Below, piece after piece: positions 1 to 12,534 of a stretch of 64,000 nucleotides of DNA. Each line of letters starts with the position of its first letter. Positions within the stretch are counted from its first letter, which is position 1. Position numbers and translations under genes: made by a program. The notes beneath the pieces were generated by a model that was given only the letters and a program-made list of their open reading frames with translations, was not told the origin of the DNA and did no database searches. Source of the stretch: Citrus sinensis (taxonomy: Eukaryota; Streptophyta; Magnoliopsida; Sapindales; Rutaceae). The stretch covers positions 32,879,501 to 32,943,500 of the forward strand of contig NC_068558.1 of the NCBI RefSeq assembly GCF_022201045.2, given 5' to 3'.

Positions 1-3000
1 CTGCTTCAAAGACTCTTGCGTAGTTTCATGAATCTTCTGAAGCTGCTCAATAAAGTCTTCTGCTTTACCGCTTTTACGAACTAAATTTGGAACTTGAGCC
101 AAGTCGATGGGAGCTCGTGGATTATATCCGTAATTCACCTGAAAAGGGCTTAAACCAGTACTACGCTTAACTGCACGGTTATAAGTAAACTCGACTTGAT
201 ATAACTTCTGATCCCACAGCTTCAAGTTATCGCCAACTAGACTACGTAGATGGTTTCCTAAAGAGTGATTGAAAACTTCAGTTTGACCATCTGTTTGTGG
301 GTGGTAAGCACTACTAAAATTCAGGCGAGTGTTAGTCAACTTCCATAATGTCTTCCAAAAATGGCTAAGAAATCGTGTATCCCGATCAGATACTATAGAA
401 CTTGGTAAACCATGCAATCTATAGACTTCTTTGAAGAATAGGCGAGCAACAGTCAAAGTGTTTGTAGTCTTCTTGCAAGCAATGAAGTGAACCATTTTCG
501 AGAATCGATCAACAACAACAAATATTAAATCCATACCCCTCTCAGTGCAGGGTAATCCCAAAACAAAATCCATGCTAATGTCAGCCCAAGGTTGTGTTGG
601 AATCGGAAGCAGCATAGATAACCCAGCATTAGTTGTTGCACCCTTGGAAACTTGACAAATGCGACAAGTCTCGACATAGTGATAGATTTCACGCCTCATA
701 GTAGGCCAAAAATAAGTGTTGGCTATGAGAGCCAAAGTTTTGTCACGACCCATGTGCCCTTCGTTATATAACTCTGCAATGATTTTCAATCTCAAACTTG
801 AGTCAGGAACACACAACTGATTACTCTTGAAAAGGAATTTGTCATGTAAATGATAATCTGAGCGAAACCCTGCCACAACGTCTTCTAATATAGGAGCAAA
901 GTAAGGATCAGAAGCATATAACTCTCGAAATGTGTCAAATCCGAGAACTTGATTATGCATCTGTGTCAATAAAGAAGTTCGTCGACTAAGTGCATCTGCT
1001 ACCCAGTTGGATTCACCAGAGGTATGCTTCACCACAAAAGTAAATTGTTGAAGAAATGTTGTCCACGTGGCATGTCTATGAGAGAGCTTGTCTTGACTAT
1101 TGAGGTATTTTAACGCGGCATGGTCAGTGTATAAAACAAAGTCTTTATGAATTAGATAATGTCGCCAATGTTTTAACGCTTGGACTACTGCGTAAAATTC
1201 CACGTCATAAGTGTTGTAGTGTGCCTTTGCTCCATTCAACTTCTCACTGAAATAAGCTATAGGCTTACCCTGTTGGCTAAGAACAGCTCCAATGTCGACC
1301 TTAGAAGCATCACAATGTACCTCAAAAGTGAGCGAAAAATCTGGTAGAGCAAGTACTGGGGCAGTAATAAACTTTTCTTTGATAATCTTGAATGCCTTAG
1401 TAGTTGCCTCTGTCCAAGAGAATTGTCCTCCTTTCATGCAATCCGTGATTGGTGCCATAATAGTACTGAAATGAGGAATGAATCACCTGTAAAAAGAGGC
1501 CAATCCACGAAAACTTCTGGTGGTGGATAAAGTAATTGGCGGAGGCCAATCTCGAATAACATCCACTTTTGATTGGTCAACAAATATACCATCTTTCGAC
1601 ACCACATATCCCAAAAATAATACTTTCTCTGTCGAGAAAATACATTTGTTTACTACTGTGTATAAACTTGCTGCTCTTAAGGCTGAAAGCACTTCTCTCA
1701 AATGTTGTAGATGTAACTCATGGCTGGTGCTATATATAAGTATATCATCGAAGTAAACAACAACAAACTTTCTAATGAAAGGGCGAAGAACTTGATTCAT
1801 GACTCACATAAAAGTACTCGGAGCATTGGATAAGCCAAACGGCATTACCAACCACTCGTATAACCCTTCGCGAATTTTAAAAGCTGTTTTCCATTCATCT
1901 CTAGGTCGTATTCGAATTTGATGGTAGCCACTTTTCAAATCAAGTTTGACAAAAATTGTTGCTCCACTGAGTAAATCTAACAAGTCATCTAATCGAGGGA
2001 TTGGAAAATGATATCGAACTGTAATTTTATTGATAGCTCGACTATCCACGCACATCCTCCAAGAACCATCTTTCTTTGGAGTCAATAAAGCAGGGACTGC
2101 ACAGGGACTAAGACTTTCATGGATAAATCCCTTTTCTAGTAACTCCTCCACTTGGCGCCTTAATTCTTCATGTTCTGTAGGACTCATACGATAATGAGGT
2201 CGATTTGGTAATGTAGAACCTAGTACCAAATCAATTTGGTGTTGTATATCCCGAAGAGGTGGTAAACCCTGTGGTAGCTCATTGGGGAACAAATCTTGAA
2301 ATTCCGCCAGAATAGGTGTCACAGCTTCAGGAATCTTCGAATCACCGTTACTCTCTTTTCCCAATAAAATGTAGACTTTCTTTGTCTCTACTACAACATC
2401 TATAAATTGCTTCTTGCCTAACAAATAATTACCCAAGTCTTGCTGGAGAGTAAACTCCTTGTTAGGTAGGAGAACGATCTTGGTGTTGTTAAACATAAAG
2501 CTGTAGGTGTTTCTCTTCCCATCATGCACTACGTTTTGATCATATTGCCAAGGTATACCCAGTAATAGATGACAAGCATCCATAGCCACAACATCACACC
2601 AAATTTTGTCTTTATAAATTGAACCAATGGATAAGGAAATTAAGCAACGTTTCAATACTGTCACTTGATTTCCCTTCTTCAGCCATATGAGCTTGTATGG
2701 AGTTTGATGAGGTTCTGTCTTTAAATTTAGCTTTGTTATGGCTTCTTCCGAAATGACATTCTTGCAACTGCCTGAGTCTATGACCATACGACATACTTTA
2801 CCCCCAATTGTGCAAGTAGTCTGAAAGATATTTTGTCGTAGCCACTTGTCTTTGTCTTGCCCTTTAGGAGTGAAGAATGCACGGTTCACGATCAACATTG
2901 GTCCGCTATCACCATGTTCTTTAATAGATTGAGCGCTACCACTACCAACAAAAGTTGGCTCTATAGCGAACTCTTCAGTTTCTTCCTCCTGATGGTCCTC

Positions 3001-4023
3001 GCTTTACTCTGTGCCTATGAATAAGCCTTTACCATATTTTCCTCCCTTTTTACATTCTGTCATTCGGTGCCCATTTTCTCCGCAATTAAAACAGTGTAAT
3101 CCCAAACCCGAGGATTGGGTTTTGCTGCTTTGACCGATTTCACTAGGCTTACTAGTTTTATTTGGAGGATTTGGAGGAGTGAAAGTACGAAATTGGGAAG
3201 TCGGGTTTGAATTATCACGAACAACACTTCGAGCACCCTAAAAGCTTGAGTCATTAGTACGTCGACTAAATTGCTTCTCCAACTGCAAGGCTTGTTGGTG
3301 TGCCTCTGAAACAGAGTATGGATCAAGTAAATTTAATTGGTCTTGAAATTGAGACCGTAAGCCTCCAATGTAGCGGGAAACCTGTTGTTCTTCTGTCTCT
3401 GTCAAGTCATTGCCTGCCACCAACCAATGGAATTCTGTAGTGTAATCATCCACTGATCGATTACCTTGCCTTAAATTCTGTAGCTGTTGGTATAACAGTT
3501 TGGCGTAATTATAAGGCAAGAATGCTCCACGCAAGTGCTTCTTGAACTTTTCCCAAGAATCAATCTTCTTTTTGCCTTGCCTAATCCTTGTGAGCTTAGT
3601 TTGTTGCCACAAAGCTGCTGCTCTTCCACGAAATCGAGTTGCAGCAAGCGAAACTAGTTTATTTTCAGCAACTTCTTTGTATTTGAAAACTTCCTCAATG
3701 ACGTTAATCCAATCCAATAATTCTTCAGGTCGACCACTTCCTTGAAATTCGGGAATGTCAATTCTCAACCCAGATTCCCATCTTCTGTCATCAGTAGACT
3801 CAGTTCTAGGTCAACGCCCAGGGAATGGGTGAGCAAAGCTTCCACTTGATTTGTCTTCACATTCTGGAGTACGATGGTGTTCGTCAAGTAACTCTGTCAT
3901 TCGTGCCATTTGTGCAGCTAACATATCAATTCTGGCTGTCATACTAGCCAGGGCTTCATCTTTCGAAACATCTTCTTGATTGTAAGTTGCAGTATGAGCA
4001 TCACGAACTTTTCTTGGAGGCAT
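1..4023 (-). pseudogene. gag-pol polyprotein of Ty3/gypsy element, broken by in-frame stops
   Basis: The frame opens with MPPRKVRD at 4023. Gag capsid-like sequence follows (about 3240-3770), then a CCHC zinc knuckle CFNCGENGHRMTEC at 3052-3093. Next are a protease with DSGS in the 2700-2800 area, reverse transcriptase with YFDDIL near 1750, RNase H with DASKVDIGA near 1300, and an integrase zinc-binding and core region from about 750 down to the window edge. All segments lie in one frame (codon starts at multiples of 3 on the minus strand). Interruptions are stops at 3811-3813 (TGA), 3238-3240 (TAG), 3004-3006 (TAA), 1801-1803 (TGA) and 1483-1485 (TGA). From 1482 to 1 the frame is fully open. 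No frameshift was seen. Non-functional as written. Confidence 0.93.
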
Positions 4024-4382
4024 TTTTTCAAATTCGGGTTTAAAAATGTAGTGGGGCTAAACTGAAAGTAAATAAAAATTTTAGGCCGAAACTGTAATTA
4101 AGCAAAAGTTTTAGATTTCCGATGACGGTGGTCGGAAATCGAGTAAGGATGGGCGGATCTGAAAGATTTTGGGTTGGTAAGTATGATGGTGGTGGTGATT
4201 TGTCTGAAAAAGTGGTGTTTTGGCCGGAAATTGTAGATAAAGCTGACGGTGTTGGAGGGCTTCGGTTTCCGGTGGTTTGAGCGTCGATCAGCGGTGAGGA
4301 ATGGTGGGAAAGGTTCAGTTGATGGAGAGGAATGGACTGATGGTGGTGGTAGATGGAGTTAGATTCGTGATACCAAGTTTCG

Positions 4383-4394
4383 GCTCTGATACCA
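4383..4394 (-). other. primer binding site (tRNA-iMet type)
   Basis: The minus strand reads TGGTATCAGAGC, complementary to the 3' end of plant initiator methionine tRNA and the usual LTR-retrotransposon primer site. It lies three bases inside the LTR end at 4398. Confidence 0.92.
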
Positions 4395-4397
4395 AAC

Positions 4398-4784
4398 TGA
4401 TGCAGCGAAAGTTTAAAATTCAAATATTCCGTTGATTCTAGAGAATACCGGAACAAAAGAACAACTAAATTCAGGTTGATTCAAAAAATACCGCGAATTT
4501 AAGGGTTACGACTCGTTGATTCCACAGAATACCGAGAATTAACTGTTCAAATACTCACAAAGAGATTTGAAAATTGAAATATTATTAAACTCAAAATTCT
4601 ACCTTCAAAGGCTACAAGAGAAAGCTATTTATAGTAGTAGTAATTATCCTAATTCATGAAGTAAAACAAAATCCTTAATTGAAAGGGAAAGAAAATTTTA
4701 AATTAGAAAGGAATTAAAAAGTCTTTAAACTTTAGTTAATAAGGAAACTAATCCTAGTATAATATGGATTCCTACTCTTCATCA
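4398..4784 (-). repeat. 5' LTR of the gypsy element
   Basis: The boundaries are set by the perfect terminal inverted repeat TGATG (4398) / CATCA (4780-4784) and by the adjacent primer binding site. The part near the primer site holds three imperfect copies of a GTTGATTC-AGAATACCG motif (around 4430, 4476 and 4515). Confidence 0.85.
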
Positions 4785-5246
4785 ATAACTTGCAGCCAGA
4801 AACCAAGTGAATAATAGAATAATTTGAGAGTTTTGTGGTATGTATTGTTATGTCTATAATAGTAATTTAAATTTTGAACAATTTTGTAATAAAAGAATTT
4901 TTTTTTTACAGGTGGATCTAATGTGTGTTTTGGCAGATTAAAATAACCGCACCATTTTTTACAATCACATAATGAGAAAAATTACCAAAATCCCCTTTAT
5001 ATTCTTAGAGATTAATCGTTTTAGAAATTCACTAAATTTTTTTACATTAATTTTTATATTAATTATATTTTATTGAAGTATCAAATTATTGCCACAACAT
5101 GCGAAATCTTTTAATGAGTTTTAAAACATAAAGTAAAAATGTTAAATTTTAGCTAATATTAATAAGAGTAGCAATCTACAATTCATGGGGTACAAAATAG
5201 CTGGATCTACCATATATATAAAATCGAAGAATAGGAAACAAGAATA
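4785..5246. other. AT-rich spacer between the gypsy LTR and the LINE
   Basis: No coding potential or recognisable repeat was seen. It is plain AT-rich sequence with short homopolymer runs. Confidence 0.6.
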
Positions 5247-5265
5247 TTTAATGTACACAATTTTT
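5247..5265. repeat. LINE target-site duplication, copy at the 3' end
   Basis: The 19-nt string TTTAATGTACACAATTTTT is repeated exactly at 10758-10776. The two copies flank the LINE. Confidence 0.9.
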
Positions 5266-5300
5266 TTTTTTAAACTGGCAACTTCATTAAAAGGCAAAAA

Positions 5301-8300
5301 CTACAGAGAAGTAAGTAACCAAGGAGGTGGAACATGACTCCACTCCCCAAAGCCTGACAAAGAACCCCCCACTCGGGCAGCAACATGGGCAGTGGTGTTC
5401 GCAGACCTTCGAACAAAAGAGAATTCAATATCTCTTATAGACTTAACTAAAGCTCTACAGTCATCAAGAATAAGACCATAACCATTAGGACAAGAATAGT
5501 TCTCTGTGAGAGCTTTAAACACCTGAAAACAATCCATTTCAACTACAACACAAGACAATTGCCGCTGCTTAATCCAGCTGAGGATCTCACGCACACCAAG
5601 CGCTTCAGCATCCCTTGCCCCATAACTACCCAGAACACACGTACAGCAAGCTGTCACAAAAATCCCATCAGAGTTGCGAATGACCCCTCCATAACTCACT
5701 TTCCCCTGAGCTGAAAATATTGCAGCATCAACATTACACTTAAGCCATCCTGGATGAGGTGGCGTCCAGCAAATTGCCCCATGACAGCCTTGGATAGAAG
5801 TAGCATTAATGACACCAGAATGCTGCCTCACAGTTTACCATTGAAACAAATAATTCTCAGCAGAGTTAAGGACATGACGCACACTACAGACTTTGTTATT
5901 CCAAACTTTCTCATTCCTGTGGTACCAAATCCTCTAGTATATCATGGCAACAAGGTTACACATCTCTTTATTACAGCAAGTAAAAACTTGCTCCAACCAA
6001 TCAAAAAATAAAGGTTGAGAACCAATTAAACCAAGGGAAGAAGTCAACCAACATGTTTGAGCAAAAACACAGTTCACCAAAGCATGCACAACAGTTTCAT
6101 TTTGCTGATTGCAAAGAGAACAGATAGACATTACCTCGACTCTCTTCCGAATAAGATTATCGGTTATGGGAAGCACATTCATTGCGGCTCGCCAAAGAAA
6201 GATCTTCACCTTACTAGGCACCTCCAAGTTCCAAACTTTCCTCCAAACACCAGATGAAGGGGCGATAACACAATTATTAAGCATTCTATAACAACTGCGA
6301 ACAGTATACAACCCATGGGGGTCTGCCATCTAGTACCATACATTCTTGTCTCTTCGAGAACTAAGCGGGATTTGCAAGATGAGATTCCGGTCTCGAGTAT
6401 CAAAAAGATCTGCCACTGCATCGTAGTCCCATCTACGCTGTCCAGGGACTATCAAACTGCTGACCGGTGCTGTTGCTAATATTTCATTTAAGCTAGTGGA
6501 AATAAAACCATTAGCTGCATCTGGAAGCCAAGGATCCGACCCAATAAGAGTGTTCTGACCACTGCCAACCTGGATCCTACTACCACGAACAATAATATGC
6601 TTGGCTGCCATTAAAGATCTCCACACAAAACTTGGATTATGACCTAAGTCAACCTCTACAATAGATGTGCGAGGGAAATACCGAGCTTTGAAAATTTGGC
6701 CAATAAGAGATTTCAGATTCGTTAACAGCTTCCAAACTTGTTTCCCCAACATTGCCACGTTGAAATCGTGTAGGTTTTTTAAGCCAATTCCTCAATTGGT
6801 CTTCGGCTTACACAGCAAATCCCATTTCATTCAGCGAATACCACCTCTCCCATCACGTCTACTTCCCCACCAGAATGAGTTCATCATAGTTTCTAGTTCT
6901 TTGCAAAGATCAAGAGGCAAAAGATAAACCTGCATAGCATAATTAGGGATAGCTTGAGCCACTATTTTTAACAGAATTTCCTTGCCAGCTCCCGACAACA
7001 AATTCATACTCCAGCTGTAAAGCTTCTGCCACACCCTACCTCGGATGGAACTGAAAACTTCTTTCTTGTTCCTACCAATAAAAGAGGGTAAGCCAAGATA
7101 AGTACCATGGTTAGCAGTAGCATTAACCTCCAATATATGGCAAAATTGCTCCTTTACATCTTCATTAACATTCAAAGTAAAGGAAATTGAGGATTTGCTG
7201 AAGTTCACCATCTGTCCTGACGCCTGACCATACACCCCGAGAATGCACTTAATCAAATGAGTTTCCCTTGGTTAGCCTTGAAAAACAGAAAACAGTCGTC
7301 CACGAAGAATAAATGAGATACAACAGGGGCTCCTCTAGCTACCTGAACCCCGTGGAGCAAACCAGCATGTTCATTCTTACGGATTAAAGCACTTAAACCC
7401 TCCGCACAAAGAATGAATAAGTACGACGACAAAGGGTCCCCTTGACGAAGCCCTCTACTAGGAACAATAGGTCCAATCTCCTTCCCATCCCGAATAACAT
7501 GATACCGAAATGTAGAAACACATAGCATAATCAATGTCACCCATTTAGCATCAAACCCCAGCCTAAGCAGCATAGCTTCCAAGAATGCCCATTTAATTCG
7601 GTTATATGCCTTCGACATGTCGATTTTAAGAACAGCTGCCCCAACATTTCCTTACCGTTTCCTCTTTAAAAAATGCATAATTTCAGAGGATATAAGGATA
7701 TTATCGGTTATGGCTCGACCCGACACAAAAGCACTCTGAGATTCAGACACTACAGAGCCCAGAACAGTTTTCATTCGATTTGAGAGCATTTTAGCGACAA
7801 TCTTGTACAAAATATTGCATAAAGCAATAGGCCTTATATCCGATAGTGACTTTGGTTTTGATTTCTTGGGGATCAACACAATAGATGTGTCATTTAAGCC
7901 CTTAGGAAATGAGCAAGTAGTAATAAAATTTAAACATGCCTCAGTCACATCCTCACCAATATTAAGCCAAAATCTCTAGTAAAAGGCAAGGTTCATACCG
8001 TCGGGACCTGGTGATTTGTCCGGGAGCATTTCGAAGAGAGCCCCTTTAACTTCACTAGCTGAAAAAGGTTCGAGTAGCAAATTGTTCTGCTCAGCAGAAA
8101 CTTTTATCTCCACACAATCTAAGATTTCATCATTTTGACAACCATCAGAAGTAATAACTTGGAGAAGTAGTCAGAAATCAAACCATTTATTTCACCAGTG
8201 TCCTTGAGCATTGCAGAGAGTCGTAATAGAATTCCTTCGCTTTCTTGTAGTAGCCGTAGCATGGAAGAATCGAGAATTCACATCCCCCTCCTTGAGGCAA

Positions 8301-9330
8301 AGCAATCTTGACCTCTGTTTCCAGAAAACCTCCTAATTGTGAAGAAGCTCATTAAACTGCTTCCTAACCTCTGTAAACTCCTCAAGACCAGCTGAATCAC
8401 GACGCCCCCTCAAGAGGGTCATCCATCTTCTACACTTGGAAATACGATTTTGGAAATCCTGAGCTAAGTGACCTTCCCACTGAAGTAAAGCAGTCCCATA
8501 ATTTAAGATTTTTTGTTGAATTGGAAACCCACGCGAGGAAGACCAGCTAGACCGAACCACCTCTGTACAATCAGCCTCTCTCAGCCACATATTTTCAAAA
8601 TGGAATCTTTTATGCCTTCGGGAATGAAGTAAAGGGTTTGGGTCTATAAAAATATGCAAATGATCTGAGGTAGAAGACTCCAGGCTCCAAACCCGAGCTT
8701 CCTTGAATTGGCTTATCCACGAATCAGTGGCCATAACTCTATCCAACCTTTCCTCCACCCAATTTTTCGTCCCCCGAGACCGCTTCCATGTAAATTGATA
8801 ACCCTTTATACCGATGTCAATTAATCCGCTATCAGACACTGCTTATTTAAATCCCTGCAGCTTCCAATTGGGATGCTCATGCTTTCTCGCTTCTCATGAG
8901 CAGCTAAAAGGTCGTTAAAGTCCCCAATGCACACCCAAGGAAGAGAGGACACAATAGATAATGTGCGAAGGAGGTTCCAAGATTCACGCCGACGACTGGA
9001 TTCCGGGAAACCATAGAAGCCCGTCATCCTCCACTTTCCAAGCTCCTGATACTCAACCTCCACATCAATACAATTTCTAGAGAATTTTATTAATCTCACT
9101 TTGCTGCTTGCTTTCCAAAAGAGGGCAATCCCTCCACTTCGGCCCATTGGCTCAACGGCAAACAGCCCCTCATAGCCCAACTTATTTTTTAAGCTTTCTA
9201 ATTTATTTCTATTACAAAGAGTTTCAATAAGGAAAATAAAAACTGGGTTCTTACATTTGGCCCATTCCTCCAGCATTTGAACTGTCCGTGGTTGGCCCAG
9301 CCCACGGCAATTCCAGCTTAGGACACTCAT
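5301..9330 (-). pseudogene. LINE ORF2 (endonuclease, reverse transcriptase, RNase H), broken
   Basis: ORF2 starts MSVLSWNCRGLG at 9330, the usual apurinic-type endonuclease opening, with IGDFND near 8925. A frameshift near 8830 moves the frame. A TAG at 8333-8335 and further stops or shifts near 8210, 7970, 7650 and 7255 split the reverse transcriptase. That domain still shows [52 protein letters not shown] and FVDD (about 7290-7900). The zf-RVT domain (5934-6329) is set off by a TAG at 6327-6329. A C-terminal RVT_3 RNase H segment (KCNVDAAIF, EMDCFQVFKAL) lies at 5301-5831. It cannot make a full protein. Confidence 0.93.
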
Positions 9331-10562
9331 TTGTCTCGGAGGGCCTGATTTACAGGGCCCACCGCTGGTCCATTTTTTGATTCAAGTGGTAAAATCATCG
9401 CTTGGGAAGATACCTCTCCTTCAAAGCCCATTTTGCTGTACAATCCAGCTTGTGACCGTCTCCTGTTGGAATCAGTAACAATTATTCCTTCATCCATATC
9501 ATCCCTAGAATCCGGATTGATATCAATTTCATTTACTGTCCCCGCAACTTGCTTTCCTTTCACACATGATAGAGTCTTAGTAGACACCAGACTGTCACCT
9601 TCCTTATTAACTACCATGCTCCCCACATCCACGTTCTCCTCAATATTCTTAGTGATAGCATGCCCCGGATTTGCGGCAAGAATTGGGCCAATTGCCATGG
9701 TAACTGCGAAGTCCCCGTACCTTCTTTTTTCCTCATCAGCTTCCACCGGCGGTACAGATCTCAGCCACCGTTCGCCAGAATTCATCGCATTTCTTCTATT
9801 TGGTGCCTTCATCCAGTGACAATAAGCTTTCACAATCTCCCCAGGAGGGCATTCATACAATTGGGGACACTGCTTTTCAGTATGGCCAAGAAATCCACAA
9901 ATAAAACAAAATATGTTAAGTCGTTCATATTTAAAATCCACCCAAATCCAATCTCCGCCTGCCTTCTTTAACTTCATCCTTCTCTTCAGAGGTTTTCTAA
10001 CATCTATAGACACTCGGATGCGCATATAGTTTCGCCAAACCCCCATTAGGTTATGCTCATTAGACTCCAGAAAAGTGCCTATGTAATTGCCAATGTCTTT
10101 TAAAATTTTCGTAGACATAAATCCTATTGGCAGGTTGTAAATCTGGATCCAAAACGAAGTAAAATAAAGTGGGACATTACTAGGCTGTTCGTTCTCCTCC
10201 AGCCGCTTAACAAGCAGAATATGTTGATCAAACGTCCACGGTCCTGAGTCAAGAACCCTTTTCACATCCACTTCATGAAAGAATTGGAATAGAAAGAGCG
10301 TGGGAGATAAATCTTTAATATAGACTCCCTTCCCTGGCCTCCATAATGAAGCCATTGTATTCTTCATGGCAGGGAAATTAATAACTTTATCCGTAAGAAA
10401 TCTGCCCACCAAACAAAATCGAAAATCAATACTCACTGGACCACCCTCATTACCAGCATCTCCTTCTATAATGAGCCCCCCTTCCTCCTCATCCAAACAG
10501 ATATGAGCATAGCCATTATTAATCCTGATCTCCGGATTTCCTTCAGACATCGCCATTGACAA
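9327..10562 (-). CDS. LINE ORF1 protein, DUF4283 / CCHC zinc knuckle, intact
   Basis: The 411-residue open frame is uninterrupted. The N-terminal 60-190 region has the DUF4283 pattern of plant LINE ORF1 (LVGRFLTDKVINF, then WRPGKGVYIKDL and GPWTFDQHILLVKR). A CCHC knuckle CFICGFLGHTEKQC follows at about residues 219-232. In such elements this protein binds the element RNA and accompanies it in the nucleoprotein particle. Its stop codon TGA at 9327-9329 overlaps the ATG of ORF2 at 9328-9330 in an ATGA arrangement, which suggests coupled termination and re-initiation. Start chosen as the first ATG (MSMAMSEGN). An internal start at the second methionine is equally possible. Confidence 0.9.
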   Translation of the reverse strand: MSMAMSEGNPEIRINNGYAHICLDEEEGGLIIEGDAGNEGGPVSIDFRFCLVGRFLTDKVINFPAMKNTMASLWRPGKGVYIKDLSPTLFLFQFFHEVDVKRVLDSGPWTFDQHILLVKRLEENEQPSNVPLYFTSFWIQIYNLPIGFMSTKILKDIGNYIGTFLESNEHNLMGVWRNYMRIRVSIDVRKPLKRRMKLKKAGGDWIWVDFKYERLNIFCFICGFLGHTEKQCPQLYECPPGEIVKAYCHWMKAPNRRNAMNSGERWLRSVPPVEADEEKRRYGDFAVTMAIGPILAANPGHAITKNIEENVDVGSMVVNKEGDSLVSTKTLSCVKGKQVAGTVNEIDINPDSRDDMDEGIIVTDSNRRRSQAGLYSKMGFEGEVSSQAMILPLESKNGPAVGPVNQALRDK

Positions 10563-10757
10563 ATAGAGAAAAAGACAAGAAACTAACTAGAAGAGTTTAA
10601 ATTCTGCAAAAAATATGAAAGGAACTTGTCATACAGACAAGACGAGACAAAACTTGTACCAAGACAAGACGAGACAGGTATTTATAGGTTGAAATACATC
10701 AATAAAAATACTGCTTTGGTCTCTTGAGATTGTTTTCTTATTTAATTTTTGTGATTT

Positions 10758-10776
10758 TTTAATGTACACAATTTTT
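10758..10776. repeat. LINE target-site duplication, copy at the 5' end
   Basis: Exact match to 5247-5265. It marks the 5' end of the LINE. Confidence 0.9.
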
Positions 10777-12534
10777 ATTTCCACTTACTTGCATTTTTTA
10801 CATTCCTACTTTTTCTTCGTTTTAGTTGGGGTGTTAGAGAAAACCATAATGGATATATACTTATTACAGTCATTGTAGCGGTCCACAACATTCTTGCACC
10901 ACATTAAAAAAGTGAGAGAGTAACTAAGAAAAAACCTGAAAATTCACTTTTTTTTATTAAGTTGAATTTCTTACACAGTCTCATTTCATTATTCAAAATT
11001 TTTAACTTACTCCAATATTTTAATATTATTCTATATTTAAATATATATTTCTAGTGAATACAAAAGGTTTTGAAAGATGATACAACGAATATGCCTTTTG
11101 AAGAAAAAAAATGGTAAAAAAGAAATTATACAAAAATTTAGAAAACAAAATTTTTTTTAGGTGTTTCATGCATCTAAATGTGTTATAAATGTGAAAAAAT
11201 AAATTGAAAGGATCTTTCACAAATCTTTTGATTTGAGAAGATGAAAATCTATAAATGACACTTGAATAAATCGGGTTTAAGAAAACAAAAAAAAATACTG
11301 TTTTTCCTAGTATATATGTATATAGCTTAAATTATAATTTTTTTTTCTTTTCACCCAATAGCTTTAAAATCTAAAAATCATTTTTTTATTAAAAAGAAAA
11401 GAGGTTGAATAGAGAGTGGGATTGGAAACTTGGTGGAATTGGAAACTTTTAAGTTTGAAGTTTTTGGGAGTGACAGAGAACGAACGGCTGAATAGCATTG
11501 GGTGCAAACAATTGGAGTGGCTTTGGCTTTTTGTAGGACTTCATTGTTCATGTTACTTATTCGACACCTGGCTTCTCATGGGTGGAATTTGTTGATTTTT
11601 ACAACTCACTTCACTATTCACGTGCAGCTTTAGCAACTTGGGACACATGGCTTTGACATGGGTTGAGTTTGTTGTAATGGCTTCTCGTGGGTGGAGTCTT
11701 TTCTGTGATTTGCGATTGACTAATTGGTTAAGGCAAACGATTTGGACTAATTTCGTCTGAGAGATCTACATGTACAATTTAAGAATATAAACGATTTAAT
11801 TTTAACTAAATAGGGAACCAGAAAAGAGCAGATAACTAAAGCTGAGAGATCTATATGTATAATTTAAGACTCGTTAAAATAAATGATTTCAATACAAAAA
11901 GATAAAGTTTAAAAGATTACATTTACAATTGACAGTTTGCTAAAGGACCGACTAAAAAATAAACAATAAAAAAACTTAATTTTCTATAAATTTTAGTAAG
12001 TTTACTTCTTCGATTCTTTTTTTTTTTTTTAATTTTTTATGAATAAACATTTTTTTTATCATTTATGAGAATGGACTATCTTTATTTTAAAGAATAAGAA
12101 TGTCTGCCCAAAAAATGAAACTCAAACCCAAAGGTAAACCACATTTGCCAACTGCCATCAAGAAAAATGCGGTAGCAGAACAATATCAGCAAAATCATCA
12201 AATTAATTATTAATTGGTTTACAATAAGGGGGCGATGTTTCATCTTACAGAAGCAAGGGGCAAAGCCAATCCACCATTAGATTGGCAAATCAAACGAATA
12301 CACAACTCTGCAACCCCAGAAAAATCTTAAAAATAGAGCAGACATAAGAAAAGATTTGTAAATTCTTTTCAAACTAATGATATGTTATATGCAGCCCTCC
12401 AATCCCCTTTTCTTTCGGCTTTGTAAATTCTTTTTAGCCAAAAATATACTTGGATCTGTCGGATCTGATGACACGAACACTTTTTAAGTGTTCATCTGTC
12501 TGCTTAGTGGGATGACGATTCAAGGCCGTTGATA
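10777..12534. other. intergenic spacer
   Basis: AT-rich DNA without a supported gene. A phrase near GGCTTCTCATGGGTGGA occurs twice (about 11569 and 11680) as a diverged local duplication. Long A and T runs are common (e.g. 12018-12030). Confidence 0.55.

Larger units (their letters stand above)
1..4784 (-). mobile_element. Ty3/gypsy LTR retrotransposon, 5' part, truncated by window start
   Basis: Reading the minus strand from 4784 down: a 387-bp LTR, a tRNA-iMet-type primer binding site, then gag, protease, reverse transcriptase, RNase H and integrase in the Ty3/gypsy order. The element runs off the left window edge inside or just after integrase, so the 3' LTR and any chromodomain are not visible. 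The body keeps one reading frame throughout, and only nonsense changes break it. It is therefore a relatively young but dead copy. The bases after the LTR (ATAAC at 4785) should recur beyond the other end if the target duplication survives. Clade within Ty3/gypsy was not decided. Confidence 0.95.
5266..10757 (-). mobile_element. complete non-LTR retrotransposon (plant LINE, L1-like)
   Basis: On the minus strand the element runs from a short 5' leader (10757 down to 10563) through ORF1 (DUF4283 plus zinc knuckle). ORF2 follows (endonuclease, reverse transcriptase, zf-RVT, RNase H), ending in a short poly(A) seen as T on the plus strand next to 5261-5271. A perfect 19-bp duplication at 5247-5265 and 10758-10776 marks both ends, so the insertion looks full length (about 5.5 kb) rather than 5'-truncated. 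The perfect duplication suggests fairly recent arrival, although ORF2 already has several stops and frameshifts. Confidence 0.94.
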
